A stretch of DNA of 64,000 nt from Caulobacteraceae bacterium UBA3198 (lineage in GTDB: Bacteria > Pseudomonadota > Alphaproteobacteria > Caulobacterales > Caulobacteraceae). The translations under genes and the position numbers were made by a program. Under the pieces are notes generated by a model that worked only from the letters and a program-made list of their open reading frames with translations, was not told where the DNA came from and searched no databases. The stretch is taken from contig DEWY01000013.1 of the NCBI GenBank assembly GCA_002363865.1, positions 62,001 to 126,000 of the forward strand, written 5' to 3'. Positions 33,289 through 42,499 of the stretch are shown in pieces (the first letter of the stretch is position 1; each line of letters opens with the position of its first letter).

Positions 33289-33723
33289 ATGACGTCAGAC
33301 ATCTTCCGCGCCCTGGTGCGATCCGCCGCGGTGATCCCGCTCTGCGCCCTGGCCCTGGCCGCCTGCGGCGAGGCCGATCTCGGTCAGGTCGGCCGCAACG
33401 CCGCCTGGGCGGCGGTGGAGGCGGCCAATCCGGAGCTCAGCCAGGGGCTGCGGGCCGCTCAGACCCTGCGGCAGGCTGCAGCCACCTGCGGCTGGGCCGA
33501 TGTGGACGCCGGAGCCCTGGCCCGGATCGGCGTCGCCGGCATCGAGGAGCCCATGCTGCGGGCCGCCGCCGAGAGCCTGGCCGACGACCTGCTGAGCGCG
33601 CCGGCGTCCTCGGGGGCCACGGCGAACATTTCCGACTGCTCGCCGGAAACCCGGCGCGCCCTGGAGGCTCGGATCACCGCCATGGCCGGTGGTGAAGAGG
33701 CGGGGGAGGCCGAAGGCGGCTGA
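33289..33723 (+). CDS. Hypothetical lipoprotein
   Basis: A 144-residue protein with a lipoprotein signal (VIPLCALALAAC, lipobox LAAC near residue 26). The mature part is alanine-rich and helical, with two further cysteines (AATCGWAD and ISDCSPET) that could pair in the periplasm. It starts at ATG 33289, 30 bases after the zinc-ribbon gene. No family is recognised. The copA promoter region begins directly after its stop. Confidence 0.7.
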   Translation: MTSDIFRALVRSAAVIPLCALALAACGEADLGQVGRNAAWAAVEAANPELSQGLRAAQTLRQAAATCGWADVDAGALARIGVAGIEEPMLRAAAESLADDLLSAPASSGATANISDCSPETRRALEARITAMAGGEEAGEAEGG

Positions 33724-33731
33724 TGACGCGC

Positions 33732-33758
33732 TTGACTCCGTACCATGGTCCCTAGGGC
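33732..33758 (+). promoter_or_regulatory. Candidate copA promoter
   Basis: TTGACT (33732-33737) is followed after a 15-bp spacer by TAGGGC (33753-33758). The first 12 bases, TTGACTCCGTAC, are identical to the start of the mer-like operator at 37396, and CCTAGGG also occurs in both. Here the distance is 5 bp shorter, near normal Caulobacter promoter spacing. Confidence 0.5.
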
Positions 33759-33800
33759 AAGAAGGCCCTCGACGTCTGAAGCAGAAAGGAGTCCGCCCCG

Positions 33801-35552
33801 ATGATCGACCGCGAACGACGCAGGCTGTTGCGAGCCATGGGCGGGGGCGCAGGCCTTCTGGCCCTGCAGGGGCTCATGCCGGCCTGGGCGCAGTCGGGAA
33901 CCGGTGGGCTACGCGCTGCGACCGAGACGCTGAGCGGTCCGGACATCCAGCTTCGGGTCGGCCATTCGCCCTTCACGGTCGGCGGGCGCACCGGCCATGC
34001 GATCACCGTCAATGGGACCGTGCCCGCCCCGCTGATCCGCCTGCGCGAAGGCCAGACCGCGCGGCTGTCGGTCACCAACACTCTGGATGAGGACACCTCG
34101 ATCCACTGGCACGGGGTGCTGCTGCCCTTCCAGATGGACGGCGTGCCGGGGATCAGCTTCCCGGGCATCGCGCCCGGCGAGACCTTTCAGTACGAGTTCC
34201 CGGTCATCCAGTCGGGCACCTTCTGGTACCATTCGCACTCCAATCTGCAGGAGGCGATGGGTCACTACGGGCCGCTGGTCATTGATCCGGCCGGGGCCGA
34301 TCCGGTGGCCTATGACCGCGAGCATGTGCTGGTGCTGGCCGACTGGAGCTTCCTCCATCCTCACGAGATCCTCGACCGGCTGAAGAAGAGCCCCGGCTAT
34401 TTCAACCGGTCGCGCACCACCCTGTCTGGCCTGATCTCTGGCGAGGACGGGATGAGCCTGGAGGAGCGGCGCATGTGGGGAGCCATGCGAATGGACCCCC
34501 GGGACATCGCCGACGTCAACGGCACCACCTACGCCTATCTGGTCAACGGCCATGGCCCGGCGGAGAACTGGACGGGCCTGTTCTCGCCTGGCGAGCGGGT
34601 GCGGCTGAGGATCATCAACGCCTCGGCCATGTCGATCTTCAATGTCCGGATTCCAGGCCTGGCGATGAGCGTGGTCAACGCCGACGGCGAGAATGTCCGG
34701 CCGGTGGAGGTCGATGAGTTCCAGATCTCGGTGGCCGAAACCTATGACGTCATCGTCCGGCCCACGGAGGATCAGGCCTACACCCTGGTGGCCGAGGCGG
34801 TGGATCGCTCCGGCCTGGCGCGGGCGACGCTCGCGCCGCGCCTGGGCATGACCGCGGCGGTCCCGCCCCTGCGCAAGGTTCCGACGCTCACCATGCGCGA
34901 CATGGGTATGGGCGGCATGGGGGCGATGGATCACGCCGCCATGGGCCATGGCGCTGCCATGGATCATGGGAGCATGGACCATGGGGCCCACGCCATGCGC
35001 GATCCTGACAACGCGCCGGCCGCCATGGCCGTGGGCGTCGGGGTGGACATGGTCTCCCCCGACCCGGCCAACCGGCTGGGCGAGCGGCCCATGGGGCTGG
35101 AGGACGTCCCCCACCGGGTGCTGGTCTATACCGACCTTGTGGCGCTTTCGCCCAACAAGGACCAGAGGCCGCCGTCCCGCGCCCTGGAGATCCACCTGAC
35201 CGGTAATATGGAGCGGTTCATGTGGGGCTTCGACGGGCGGAAATTCTCCGAGATCGTTGAGCCCATAGCCTTCGCTCGCAACGAGCGGGTGCGGGTGACC
35301 CTGGTCAACGACACCATGATGGCCCACCCCATCCACCTGCATGGCCACTTCTTCGAGCTGGTGACCGGCGGGCCTGCGGGGCATCAGCCCCTGAAGCACA
35401 CGGTCAATGTGGCACCAGGGTCAAAGGTGAGCTTCGACCTGACCGCCGATGCGCCGGGTGACTGGGCCTTCCACTGCCACATGCTGATGCACATGCATGC
35501 GGGCATGTTCAATGTGGTCACCGTGCGGCCCCTGGACGGAGAGAGCGCATGA
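33801..35552 (+). CDS. copA: Copper-resistance multicopper oxidase
   Basis: Periplasmic multicopper oxidase (CopA/PcoA type) that binds and probably oxidises Cu(I). The 583-residue protein has a Tat signal (RRRLLRAMGGGAGLLALQG). Copper sites include HWHGVLLP, WYHSHSN, HPIHLHGHF and the C-terminal HCHMLMHMHAGM. A methionine- and histidine-rich insert at about 370-400 (repeats of MDH and MGH) matches the copper-binding insert of PcoA. AAAGGAG precedes the ATG at 33801. The stop overlaps the copB start (ATGA). Confidence 0.95.
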   Translation: MIDRERRRLLRAMGGGAGLLALQGLMPAWAQSGTGGLRAATETLSGPDIQLRVGHSPFTVGGRTGHAITVNGTVPAPLIRLREGQTARLSVTNTLDEDTSIHWHGVLLPFQMDGVPGISFPGIAPGETFQYEFPVIQSGTFWYHSHSNLQEAMGHYGPLVIDPAGADPVAYDREHVLVLADWSFLHPHEILDRLKKSPGYFNRSRTTLSGLISGEDGMSLEERRMWGAMRMDPRDIADVNGTTYAYLVNGHGPAENWTGLFSPGERVRLRIINASAMSIFNVRIPGLAMSVVNADGENVRPVEVDEFQISVAETYDVIVRPTEDQAYTLVAEAVDRSGLARATLAPRLGMTAAVPPLRKVPTLTMRDMGMGGMGAMDHAAMGHGAAMDHGSMDHGAHAMRDPDNAPAAMAVGVGVDMVSPDPANRLGERPMGLEDVPHRVLVYTDLVALSPNKDQRPPSRALEIHLTGNMERFMWGFDGRKFSEIVEPIAFARNERVRVTLVNDTMMAHPIHLHGHFFELVTGGPAGHQPLKHTVNVAPGSKVSFDLTADAPGDWAFHCHMLMHMHAGMFNVVTVRPLDGESA

Positions 35553-36544
35553 AGGCCCTGCTCATCGCCCTGATCCCTCTGGCGCTCGCCGCCGGCGGGG
35601 CCCACGCCCAGGAGCATGTCCACGGGGCGGCGCAGCCTGATCCCCATGCGGGCCACGCCATGGCTGCTGAGGCGCCTGATCCCCATGCCGGACATGATAT
35701 GGGCGCCGCTGCGGACCCCCACGCCGGGCACGCCATGGGACCTTCGGCCAGCGGACCGCCGGACGTGCCGACCAGCGCCGATGATCCAGGACGGCCGAGG
35801 CGTCCGCCGCCGCCCCGGGCCGCCCGCACAGGCCCCGCCCACGCCGCCGACGCCTTGTGGGGCGAGGCTGTGATGGCCCGCGCCCGGGAGGGTCTGCGCC
35901 GAGAGAATGGTGACGTGCGCGCCACCGCCGTGATCATCGACCGGCTGGAGGCGCGGATCGAGGACGGCGAAACCGCCGGCCTGTGGGACGTAGGCGGCTG
36001 GACCGGCGGCGACATCAACCGCTTCTGGTGGAAGTCCGAAGGCGAGTTCGCCCCGGACGGCGAGATCGAGGGCGAGGTCCAGGCCCTCTACAGCCGGGCG
36101 GTCTCCCCCTTCTGGGACGTGCAGGCGGGCCTGCGCCAGGACGTGGCCGAGGACGGTCCCGACCCCACCCACCTGGTGGTCGGTATCCAGGGGCTGGCGC
36201 CCTACTGGTGGGAGGTGGACGCCGCGGCCTTCCTGTCGAGCCGGGGCGACCTGACCGCGCGGGTGGAGGCCGAATACGACCAGCGGATCACTCAGCGCCT
36301 GATCCTGCAGCCACGGATCGAGGTGGAGGCCGCGGCCGCCGACATCCCCGAGCTTGGCTTCGGCGCCGGCCTGACCCATGTGGAGGCGGGCCTGCGCCTG
36401 CGCTACGAAATCGCCAAGGAATTCGCCCCCTATGTGGGGGTCGACTGGAGCCGCGACCTGGGGGGCACGGCCAGCCGCACCCGCGCGGCGGGCGGGGCGA
36501 CTGAACATACAGCCATCGTCATCGGCCTGCGGGCCTGGTTCTGA
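35549..36544 (+). CDS. copB: Copper-resistance outer-membrane protein CopB
   Basis: Outer-membrane beta-barrel component of copper resistance. The 331-residue protein has a signal peptide. A histidine-rich N-terminal region then carries four near-repeats of (D)PHAGH (about 30-70), a likely metal-binding tail, followed by a linker rich in P and R. The CopB domain from about 105 to the end contains WDVGGWTGGDINRFWWKSEGE and a terminal aromatic FW-type residue (RAWF). It overlaps the copA stop by four bases. Confidence 0.93.
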   Translation: MKALLIALIPLALAAGGAHAQEHVHGAAQPDPHAGHAMAAEAPDPHAGHDMGAAADPHAGHAMGPSASGPPDVPTSADDPGRPRRPPPPRAARTGPAHAADALWGEAVMARAREGLRRENGDVRATAVIIDRLEARIEDGETAGLWDVGGWTGGDINRFWWKSEGEFAPDGEIEGEVQALYSRAVSPFWDVQAGLRQDVAEDGPDPTHLVVGIQGLAPYWWEVDAAAFLSSRGDLTARVEAEYDQRITQRLILQPRIEVEAAAADIPELGFGAGLTHVEAGLRLRYEIAKEFAPYVGVDWSRDLGGTASRTRAAGGATEHTAIVIGLRAWF

Positions 36545-36558
36545 AGGAGCCCCTGAAC

Positions 36559-36969
36559 ATGCGACCCCTGTTGTCGATCCTCGCGCCTGCCCTGGCTCTG
36601 GCGCTCATCTCCGCCCCGGCCCTGGCCCAGGACCCTCACGCCGGCCATGGGGCGATGGCTGCAGCTTCGGCGAAATCCGGCGATCACGCCGCCCACGGGG
36701 TGGTCACCAGCCCGGCTGAGGGCGAAATGACCCACGGGGCGCCCGACTGGTTCACCGCCACTTTCGAGCACCCGATGACGCTGACGGCAGTCACCGTGGC
36801 CGCTGATGGCAAGCCCGCCCAGGCCGTGCCGGTGGCCGCAGCCGCCGCCACCACCGAGGTCTCCGCCGACCTGCCTGACCTCACGCCCGGCCGCTACGTG
36901 CTGACCTGGACGGCCAGGGGCGCCGACGGCCACGAGATGACCGGGGCTGTGCGATTCATGGTCCACTAG
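36559..36969 (+). CDS. copC: CopC-domain copper-binding periplasmic protein
   Basis: A 136-residue exported protein. After the signal peptide comes DPHAGH, the same six-residue motif as in CopB. A CopC-type beta-sandwich follows (HGVVTSPAEGEM, then DLTPGRYVLTWTARGADGHEMTGAVRFMV). It probably binds Cu(II) in the periplasm. It starts 14 bases after copB and ends convergent with the merR-type gene, completing a copABC unit. No copD is present. Confidence 0.88.
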   Translation: MRPLLSILAPALALALISAPALAQDPHAGHGAMAAASAKSGDHAAHGVVTSPAEGEMTHGAPDWFTATFEHPMTLTAVTVAADGKPAQAVPVAAAAATTEVSADLPDLTPGRYVLTWTARGADGHEMTGAVRFMVH

Positions 36970-36979
36970 AGGCGGACTC

Positions 36980-37393
36980 TTAAGCCGCCTCCCCCTGGAA
37001 GGCGGCGATGATCGGGCAGGGGCCCTGGTCGGTGGAGGCGCAGGCGCCAGCCAGGCGCCGCAGGGCCGCGCGGGCCTCCATCATGTCGGCGATGGCCTTA
37101 TCCAGCGCCGCCAGCCGCTCGGTGGCCAGGGCGTGCGCCCGGGCCCGATCCTCGCCGGCGTCCAGGGACAACAGCTCCTTGATCTGTTCCAGGGTGAAGC
37201 CCGCCGTCTGGGCCGAGCGGATGAAGCGCAGGCGGCGGACATCCTCCTCCCCATAGCGGCGCACGCCGGTTCCGACCCCGTCCCTGGACCAGCGTTCGGG
37301 CGTCGGCAACAGGCCGCGGCGCTGGTAGAAGCGCACGGTCTCCACGCCCACGCCGCCCTCGCGGGCCAGGATGGCGATGGTTCGAGATTTCAT
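36980..37393 (-). CDS. MerR-family metal-responsive regulator
   Basis: A 137-residue activator/repressor. The N-terminal winged helix-turn-helix (about 1-70) includes VETVRFYQRRGLLPTPERW and RRYGEEDVRRLRFIRSAQTAGF. A dimerisation helix follows, then a metal loop with C-ASTDQGP-C (eight-residue cysteine spacing, as in CueR). The Cys82 equivalent of Hg-sensing MerR is absent. GGAG within the operator arm precedes the ATG at 37393. It is divergent from the glutaredoxin fusion gene, sharing a mer-like promoter. Cu(I) sensing is inferred from cysteine spacing and neighbours. Confidence 0.88.
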   Translation of the reverse strand: MKSRTIAILAREGGVGVETVRFYQRRGLLPTPERWSRDGVGTGVRRYGEEDVRRLRFIRSAQTAGFTLEQIKELLSLDAGEDRARAHALATERLAALDKAIADMMEARAALRRLAGACASTDQGPCPIIAAFQGEAA

Positions 37394-37395
37394 GA

Positions 37396-37427
37396 TTGAC
37401 TCCGTACTGACGTACGGAACCTAGGGT
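37396..37427 (+). promoter_or_regulatory. MerR-type operator-promoter with 20-bp spacer
   Basis: TTGACT (37396-37401) and TAGGGT (37422-37427) are separated by 20 bp, the stretched spacing typical of MerR-family promoters. The spacer contains the dyad CCGTAC-TGAC-GTACGG. These arms are the same as those of the Tn501/Tn21 mer operator as I recall it. It faces the glutaredoxin fusion gene; merR's own ribosome site lies in the left arm. Confidence 0.8.
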
Positions 37428-37460
37428 CGGTCTCAAGGATTACAAGTCCAAGGAGCCCCC

Positions 37461-38201
37461 GTGACCTCACCCCAGAAGACCGCCGTGCTGCATCGCATGG
37501 TGATGGCCGACCATGTCTGTCCCTATGGGCTGAAGGCCCGCCACCTGCTGCGCAGCCGCGGCTATCAGGTGGACGACCGCTGGCTGACCAGCCGGGAGGA
37601 GACCGACGCCTTCAAGGCGCAGCATGGGGTCGCCACCACGCCGCAGGTCTTCATCGCAGGCGAGCGGATCGGCGGCCATGATGATCTGCGCCGCCATTTG
37701 GGCCTGAAGGTCCGCGACCCGAAGGCCACAACCTACACCCCGGTCCTGGTGGTGTTCGCCACCACCGCGATCATGGCCGTGATGATCAGCCTGGCGGTCT
37801 ACGGGACCCCGCTGACGGTCCAGACCGCGGTTTGGTTCATCGCCCTGTCGATGATGGTCCTGGGCATGCTCAAGCTGCAGAATGTCGAGAGTTTCTCGAC
37901 CATGTTCCTAAACTACGACCTGCTGGCCAAACGCTGGCCGCCCTATGGCAAGATCTATCCCTTCGCCGAGTTCGGGGCCGGCGCCCTGATGGTCGCAGGC
38001 CTGCTCACCTGGGTCTCGGCGCCCGTGGCCCTGGCCATCGGCGTCATCGGCGCGGTCTCGGTGTTCAAGGCCGTCTATCTGGACCGGCGCACCCTGAAAT
38101 GCGCCTGCGTCGGCGGCGACAGCAACGTGCCGCTCGGCTTCCTGTCGCTGACCGAGAACCTGATGATGATCGCCATGGCCGTGTGGATGCTGGCGATGTG
38201 A
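37461..38201 (+). CDS. Glutaredoxin-MauE/DoxX-like membrane fusion protein
   Basis: A 246-residue protein. The N-terminal glutaredoxin-like domain (about 1-85) has VCPYGLKARHLL in place of the CPYC pair, followed by a TTPQVFI cis-proline motif. A membrane domain of about four helices (about 92-245) resembles MauE/DoxX proteins and ends CACVGGDSNVPLGFLSLTE. Such fusions are found beside copper and mercury genes, but their function is not established. It lies under the mer-like promoter. Its last 49 bases before the stop are copied at 39958. Confidence 0.85.
   Translation: MTSPQKTAVLHRMVMADHVCPYGLKARHLLRSRGYQVDDRWLTSREETDAFKAQHGVATTPQVFIAGERIGGHDDLRRHLGLKVRDPKATTYTPVLVVFATTAIMAVMISLAVYGTPLTVQTAVWFIALSMMVLGMLKLQNVESFSTMFLNYDLLAKRWPPYGKIYPFAEFGAGALMVAGLLTWVSAPVALAIGVIGAVSVFKAVYLDRRTLKCACVGGDSNVPLGFLSLTENLMMIAMAVWMLAM
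38152..38200 (+). repeat. 49-bp direct repeat, copy 1 (end of the glutaredoxin fusion gene)
   Basis: The stretch from 38152 to 38200 encodes the C-terminal residues ENLMMIAMAVWMLAM and is identical to 39958-40006. The two copies lie 1806 bp apart and bracket the ABC-F gene. Confidence 0.95.
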
Positions 38202-38316
38202 GGGGGGCCGAAGCGGCCGGCGCCTGCGCCGCGCTTGGCCGGCTTCTCGGCCGTGAGGCGATCTGACCACAGGCTGAGGGTGGCGTTCGCCGCGTTCCCG
38301 CGCTAGCAGCCGACCC

Positions 38317-39945
<1,629 letters not shown>

Positions 39946-39957
39946 GGAACGGGGTGG

Positions 39958-40006
39958 CCGAGAACCTGATGATGATCGCCATGGCCGTGTGGATGCTGGC
40001 GATGTG
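39958..40006 (+). repeat. 49-bp direct repeat, copy 2
   Basis: An exact second copy of 38152-38200, lying 13 bases after the ABC-F stop and before ccdAB. Here it is not part of a recognisable gene, so it is a displaced fragment of the glutaredoxin fusion gene. Confidence 0.95.
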
Positions 40007-40073
40007 TGGGGGCGCCCGGCGAGGCGTTCATGACGTGGACGGGCTGGAAAGCGGCGCGACGTGCGCGTAAGCT

Positions 40074-40319
40074 ATGCGCATGGAAAACGCGCATGCTTCT
40101 GGTCGTCAGCGGTTGAACCTCACCCTTCCCGGCCCGCTCGTCGAGGAAGCCAAGGCTCTGGGCCTGAACCTCTCGCGCGCCTGCGAGAGCGGCCTGGAGG
40201 CGGCTGTCGCCGCCGAACGGGCGCGGCGCTGGCAAGCTGAAAACCACGCCTTCTTTGACTGGTACAACGCCAAGGTGGAGGCCGATGGCCTGGTTCTGGC
40301 GGAATACCGGCAGTTCTGA
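40074..40319 (+). CDS. ccdA: CcdA-family antitoxin
   Basis: An 81-residue antitoxin that neutralises CcdB and represses the operon through its N-terminal ribbon-helix-helix. Family pattern: RLNLTLPGPLVEEAKALGLNLSRACESGL, then RWQAENHAFFDWYNAKVEADGLVLAEYRQF, the CcdB-binding C-terminus. It starts at ATG 40074 (or 40080). Its TGA overlaps the ccdB ATG (TGATG), the usual coupled arrangement. No clear ribosome site is visible. Confidence 0.92.
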   Translation: MRMENAHASGRQRLNLTLPGPLVEEAKALGLNLSRACESGLEAAVAAERARRWQAENHAFFDWYNAKVEADGLVLAEYRQF

Positions 40320-40621
40320 TGAAGCATGGGATTTACCGGCTGCCCAGCGGCGTGCTGGTGGTGGACGTCCAGTCGGATCTGCTGAATCCCACAAACACCC
40401 GCGTGGTCGTGCCGCTCATCGCGTCGATGGACCTGAAGGGCGCCCAGCCGGGACGACTTACGCCGATCCTCGAGGTTGAGGGGCGGACGGTCATGCTGCT
40501 GCCCCTGCAGATGGCCGCCATTCCGCTCCGCGAACTCGGCCATCAGCCCCTGCGCATGCTCACTGAGGACGAGGCCTATGCGGTGCGCGGCGCGCTCGGC
40601 GTGCTGTTCGAGGGCGTTTAG
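40319..40621 (+). CDS. ccdB: CcdB-family toxin
   Basis: A 100-residue toxin of the CcdB/MazF-like fold, whose F-plasmid member poisons DNA gyrase. Characteristic text is VVDVQSDLLNPTNTRVVVPLI and a late LGVLF. The C-terminus ends FEGV rather than the WGI triad essential for gyrase poisoning in F CcdB, so activity may be altered. It overlaps ccdA by one base (TGATG). Confidence 0.9.
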   Translation: MKHGIYRLPSGVLVVDVQSDLLNPTNTRVVVPLIASMDLKGAQPGRLTPILEVEGRTVMLLPLQMAAIPLRELGHQPLRMLTEDEAYAVRGALGVLFEGV

Positions 40622-40706
40622 AGGAGGGCCGCGGACGTGTGGACGCGCGCTCTTCTCGGTTGAGCGGGCGGCAGACGTTGTGAGCTTCCCGGTTTCCCCC
40701 CGCAGC

Positions 40707-40802
40707 GCCCTCGACACCATCACCGCCGCCGTCGCGGAGGCCTATGGCTGTCCGGTCGTCACCGGCGACTTTGCGGGAATAGAGGTGCTCAATCCGGTGC
40801 GA
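40707..40802 (+). pseudogene. Remnant of a PIN-domain (VapC-like) toxin gene
   Basis: About 32 codons read DTITAAVAEAYGCPVVTGDF and then AGIEVLNPV, which resembles the C-terminal quarter of VapC PIN toxins, where a late aspartate precedes LNPW-type endings. No start, N-terminal acidic residues or partner antitoxin is visible. It lies just after ccdAB in an otherwise gene-poor 427-base gap. Confidence 0.5.
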
Positions 40803-41012
40803 GTGGTCCAATCGGCGCGCCGCTCGGCGAGCATCGACAGGAAATGGCCGCGAGGTTCAGGGTTGAGCGGAGCGCGATTTGCGTTCGCAAAGTGGTGTGC
40901 GCGTCCCCATTTACGGATGGCGGTGTGAGGGGCGGCGTAGTGTCGCCAACGCCACGGAAACGGCTTCACAGGACCAGACGGCTAGAACCTATGGAAGATG
41001 CCCCTCAAGTGT

Positions 41013-41040
41013 AGCTGCCGCCCCGAAGGGGGCGGCAGCT
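41013..41040 (-). terminator. Strong GC hairpin, probable terminator
   Basis: AGCTGCCGCCCC and GGGGCGGCAGCT (41013-41024, 41029-41040) form a perfect 12-bp stem with loop GAAG. It lies eight bases past the stop of the 44-residue gene. There is no T run on the minus strand, so it is not a canonical intrinsic terminator; it may act with Rho or as a 3'-end stabiliser. Confidence 0.55.
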
Positions 41041-41048
41041 TTGTCCAC

Positions 41049-41183
41049 CTACTTGCGCAGAGGGATCGGCCAGGCCTCATAGCCATAATCGTGGGCGTCG
41101 AGGACGCGCCCGCCGCGAACCTTACGGTAGCGGCGGAAAATGACCCCGTTCTTGGGAGGCGGCGACTTAGGCGAATTGCCCAT
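41049..41183 (-). CDS. Short basic conserved-looking protein (44 residues)
   Basis: The ATG at 41183 opens MGNSPKSPPPKNGVIFRRYR, followed by an R- and G-rich stretch, AHDYGYEAWPIPLRK and stop. The pattern (FRRYxxxRxGxxLDAxxYGxxAWPI) resembles very small proteins I recall from other proteobacterial genomes; no function is known to me. A strong hairpin follows the stop, supporting a real transcription unit. Confidence 0.6.
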   Translation of the reverse strand: MGNSPKSPPPKNGVIFRRYRKVRGGRVLDAHDYGYEAWPIPLRK

Positions 41184-41323
41184 TTTAGACTCACTTTCTG
41201 GACGCGGGTTAATCCTTGCGAAACTCGAAAGTGGGCTTATCCTTGTGATTGTTCAGACCACAGGTACCCACCTTCGAGAGCCGCGCCATCAGGTGCGTCC
41301 ATTCCCGATGGTTAAGGATCTGG

Positions 41324-41899
41324 CTACGAGCTGGGGCGGAATTTCCTCCCCGGCTCGTTTGTTATGTGCGCCCCCGTTCTTTGCAGATTGTGAAGGCGGC
41401 GTTTTGCGCACGCGATTGAGACGCCAAAACGGCGAGAGATCGAATGCGGCGTATCGCTTGGTGTGATTTTGCGGATATCCATCAAGAGTTCCGCAGCGAA
41501 TGTGTCTGCCTGCCACTCTGGCTGACAGAAAATGGCCGGATCGCCGCGACCTTGTCTCTGCAACAGATTTTCACTCTGATGCAGGATTAGGTGCCCCAGC
41601 TCGTGGGCGAGAGTGAAGGCATCTCTCCCTCGACCCCCGCGCGCACCCTCCCAAACGTCTTCCCGGATCGCGATGTAATCGCGATCCGGGCTGGCCAACC
41701 CTTCGTTCTCGCCCATTTTTGCCATAGTCTTCACGTCATAGACGAATGTTGGCAAAATCTTCGGAAGGGCAAACTCAAGCATCTGGGTTGTTCGAATTTG
41801 TGCGACATCGTGATACCCTAGGGCGTCGCGCACGCTTAGAGCCATCCATCGAATTGTATCGATGCTTCGCGGCACCGCTTGGGATCGAATATCACTCAA
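41324..41899 (-). CDS. ImmA/IrrE-family metallopeptidase, TTG start
   Basis: A 191-residue zinc peptidase with HELGH (in LAHELGHLIL) and the downstream EWQADTFAAELL glutamate. Relatives cleave repressor proteins to switch mobile-element or stress genes. The TTG at 41899 overlaps the upstream XRE stop by eight bases and has a perfect GGAGG nine bases before it, so the pair is translationally coupled. Codon use is clearly more A/T-rich than in the neighbours, suggesting acquisition. Its likely substrate is the adjacent XRE protein. Confidence 0.88.
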   Translation of the reverse strand: MSDIRSQAVPRSIDTIRWMALSVRDALGYHDVAQIRTTQMLEFALPKILPTFVYDVKTMAKMGENEGLASPDRDYIAIREDVWEGARGGRGRDAFTLAHELGHLILHQSENLLQRQGRGDPAIFCQPEWQADTFAAELLMDIRKITPSDTPHSISRRFGVSIACAKRRLHNLQRTGAHITNEPGRKFRPSS

Positions 41900-42260
41900 C
41901 GACGTCGTCCTCCAAAAGGGTGCGAATACTAAGTTTCGTATCTGCAGGCAGGTTGTTAAACCTTCGTGCAAACATAGCTACAACTTCTCTGTCGGATCGC
42001 GGCGCATTCTTGGCCATTAGAATTTTGATCTCCGACGCGGAAATTTCAGCTGCCTCTCGCAGTTCTTCTGCCTCTCTTGGCGTAAGGTCTAGAGCAGCAA
42101 TAACTTTCGTAGGATAGTCATTAGGGATCCTCTTGACGCCTGTTTCTACGGCCGATGCAAAAGCGGTACTAACGCCAACGGCCGCGCTCATCTCCGTGAG
42201 TGCAATTTCCTTATGGAGCCTGTGATGCCTAACCAACTTCCCGAAAGGAGTTAGTTTCAT
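41892..42260 (-). CDS. XRE-family repressor paired with ImmA
   Basis: A 122-residue protein with a Cro/CI-like N-terminal helix-turn-helix (KLVRHHRLHKEIALTEMSAAVGVSTAFASAVETGVKRIP). The C-terminal region is helical (NAPRSDREVVAMFARRFNNLPA), probably for dimerisation. The start ATG at 42260 has an AAGGAG site. It forms a repressor-protease pair with the overlapping ImmA gene, as in integrative elements, but no integrase or other mobile genes remain. The A/T-rich codons match the ImmA gene. Confidence 0.87.
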   Translation of the reverse strand: MKLTPFGKLVRHHRLHKEIALTEMSAAVGVSTAFASAVETGVKRIPNDYPTKVIAALDLTPREAEELREAAEISASEIKILMAKNAPRSDREVVAMFARRFNNLPADTKLSIRTLLEDDVVE

Positions 42261-42499
42261 GGGATTCTCCTTCGTGGTTGATGCGGTGCCTAGCCCCCCA
42301 TTGAGCTAACAATTTAGCCTCAGTCAGGTTCCGAACATCAACCATATTTGGTTAAATAAGCGGACAAACGCTCGTGGTCAAGCCTCATCGGCAGAGTGAT
42401 TTCGTACTCACCGGTGTCGATGCAGTGGGGCGAATGAGGGTATGCGGTGCCGGGCCAGCCGGACTGGGCGATACCTTCTAGGGAAGGATTGACACCCCC

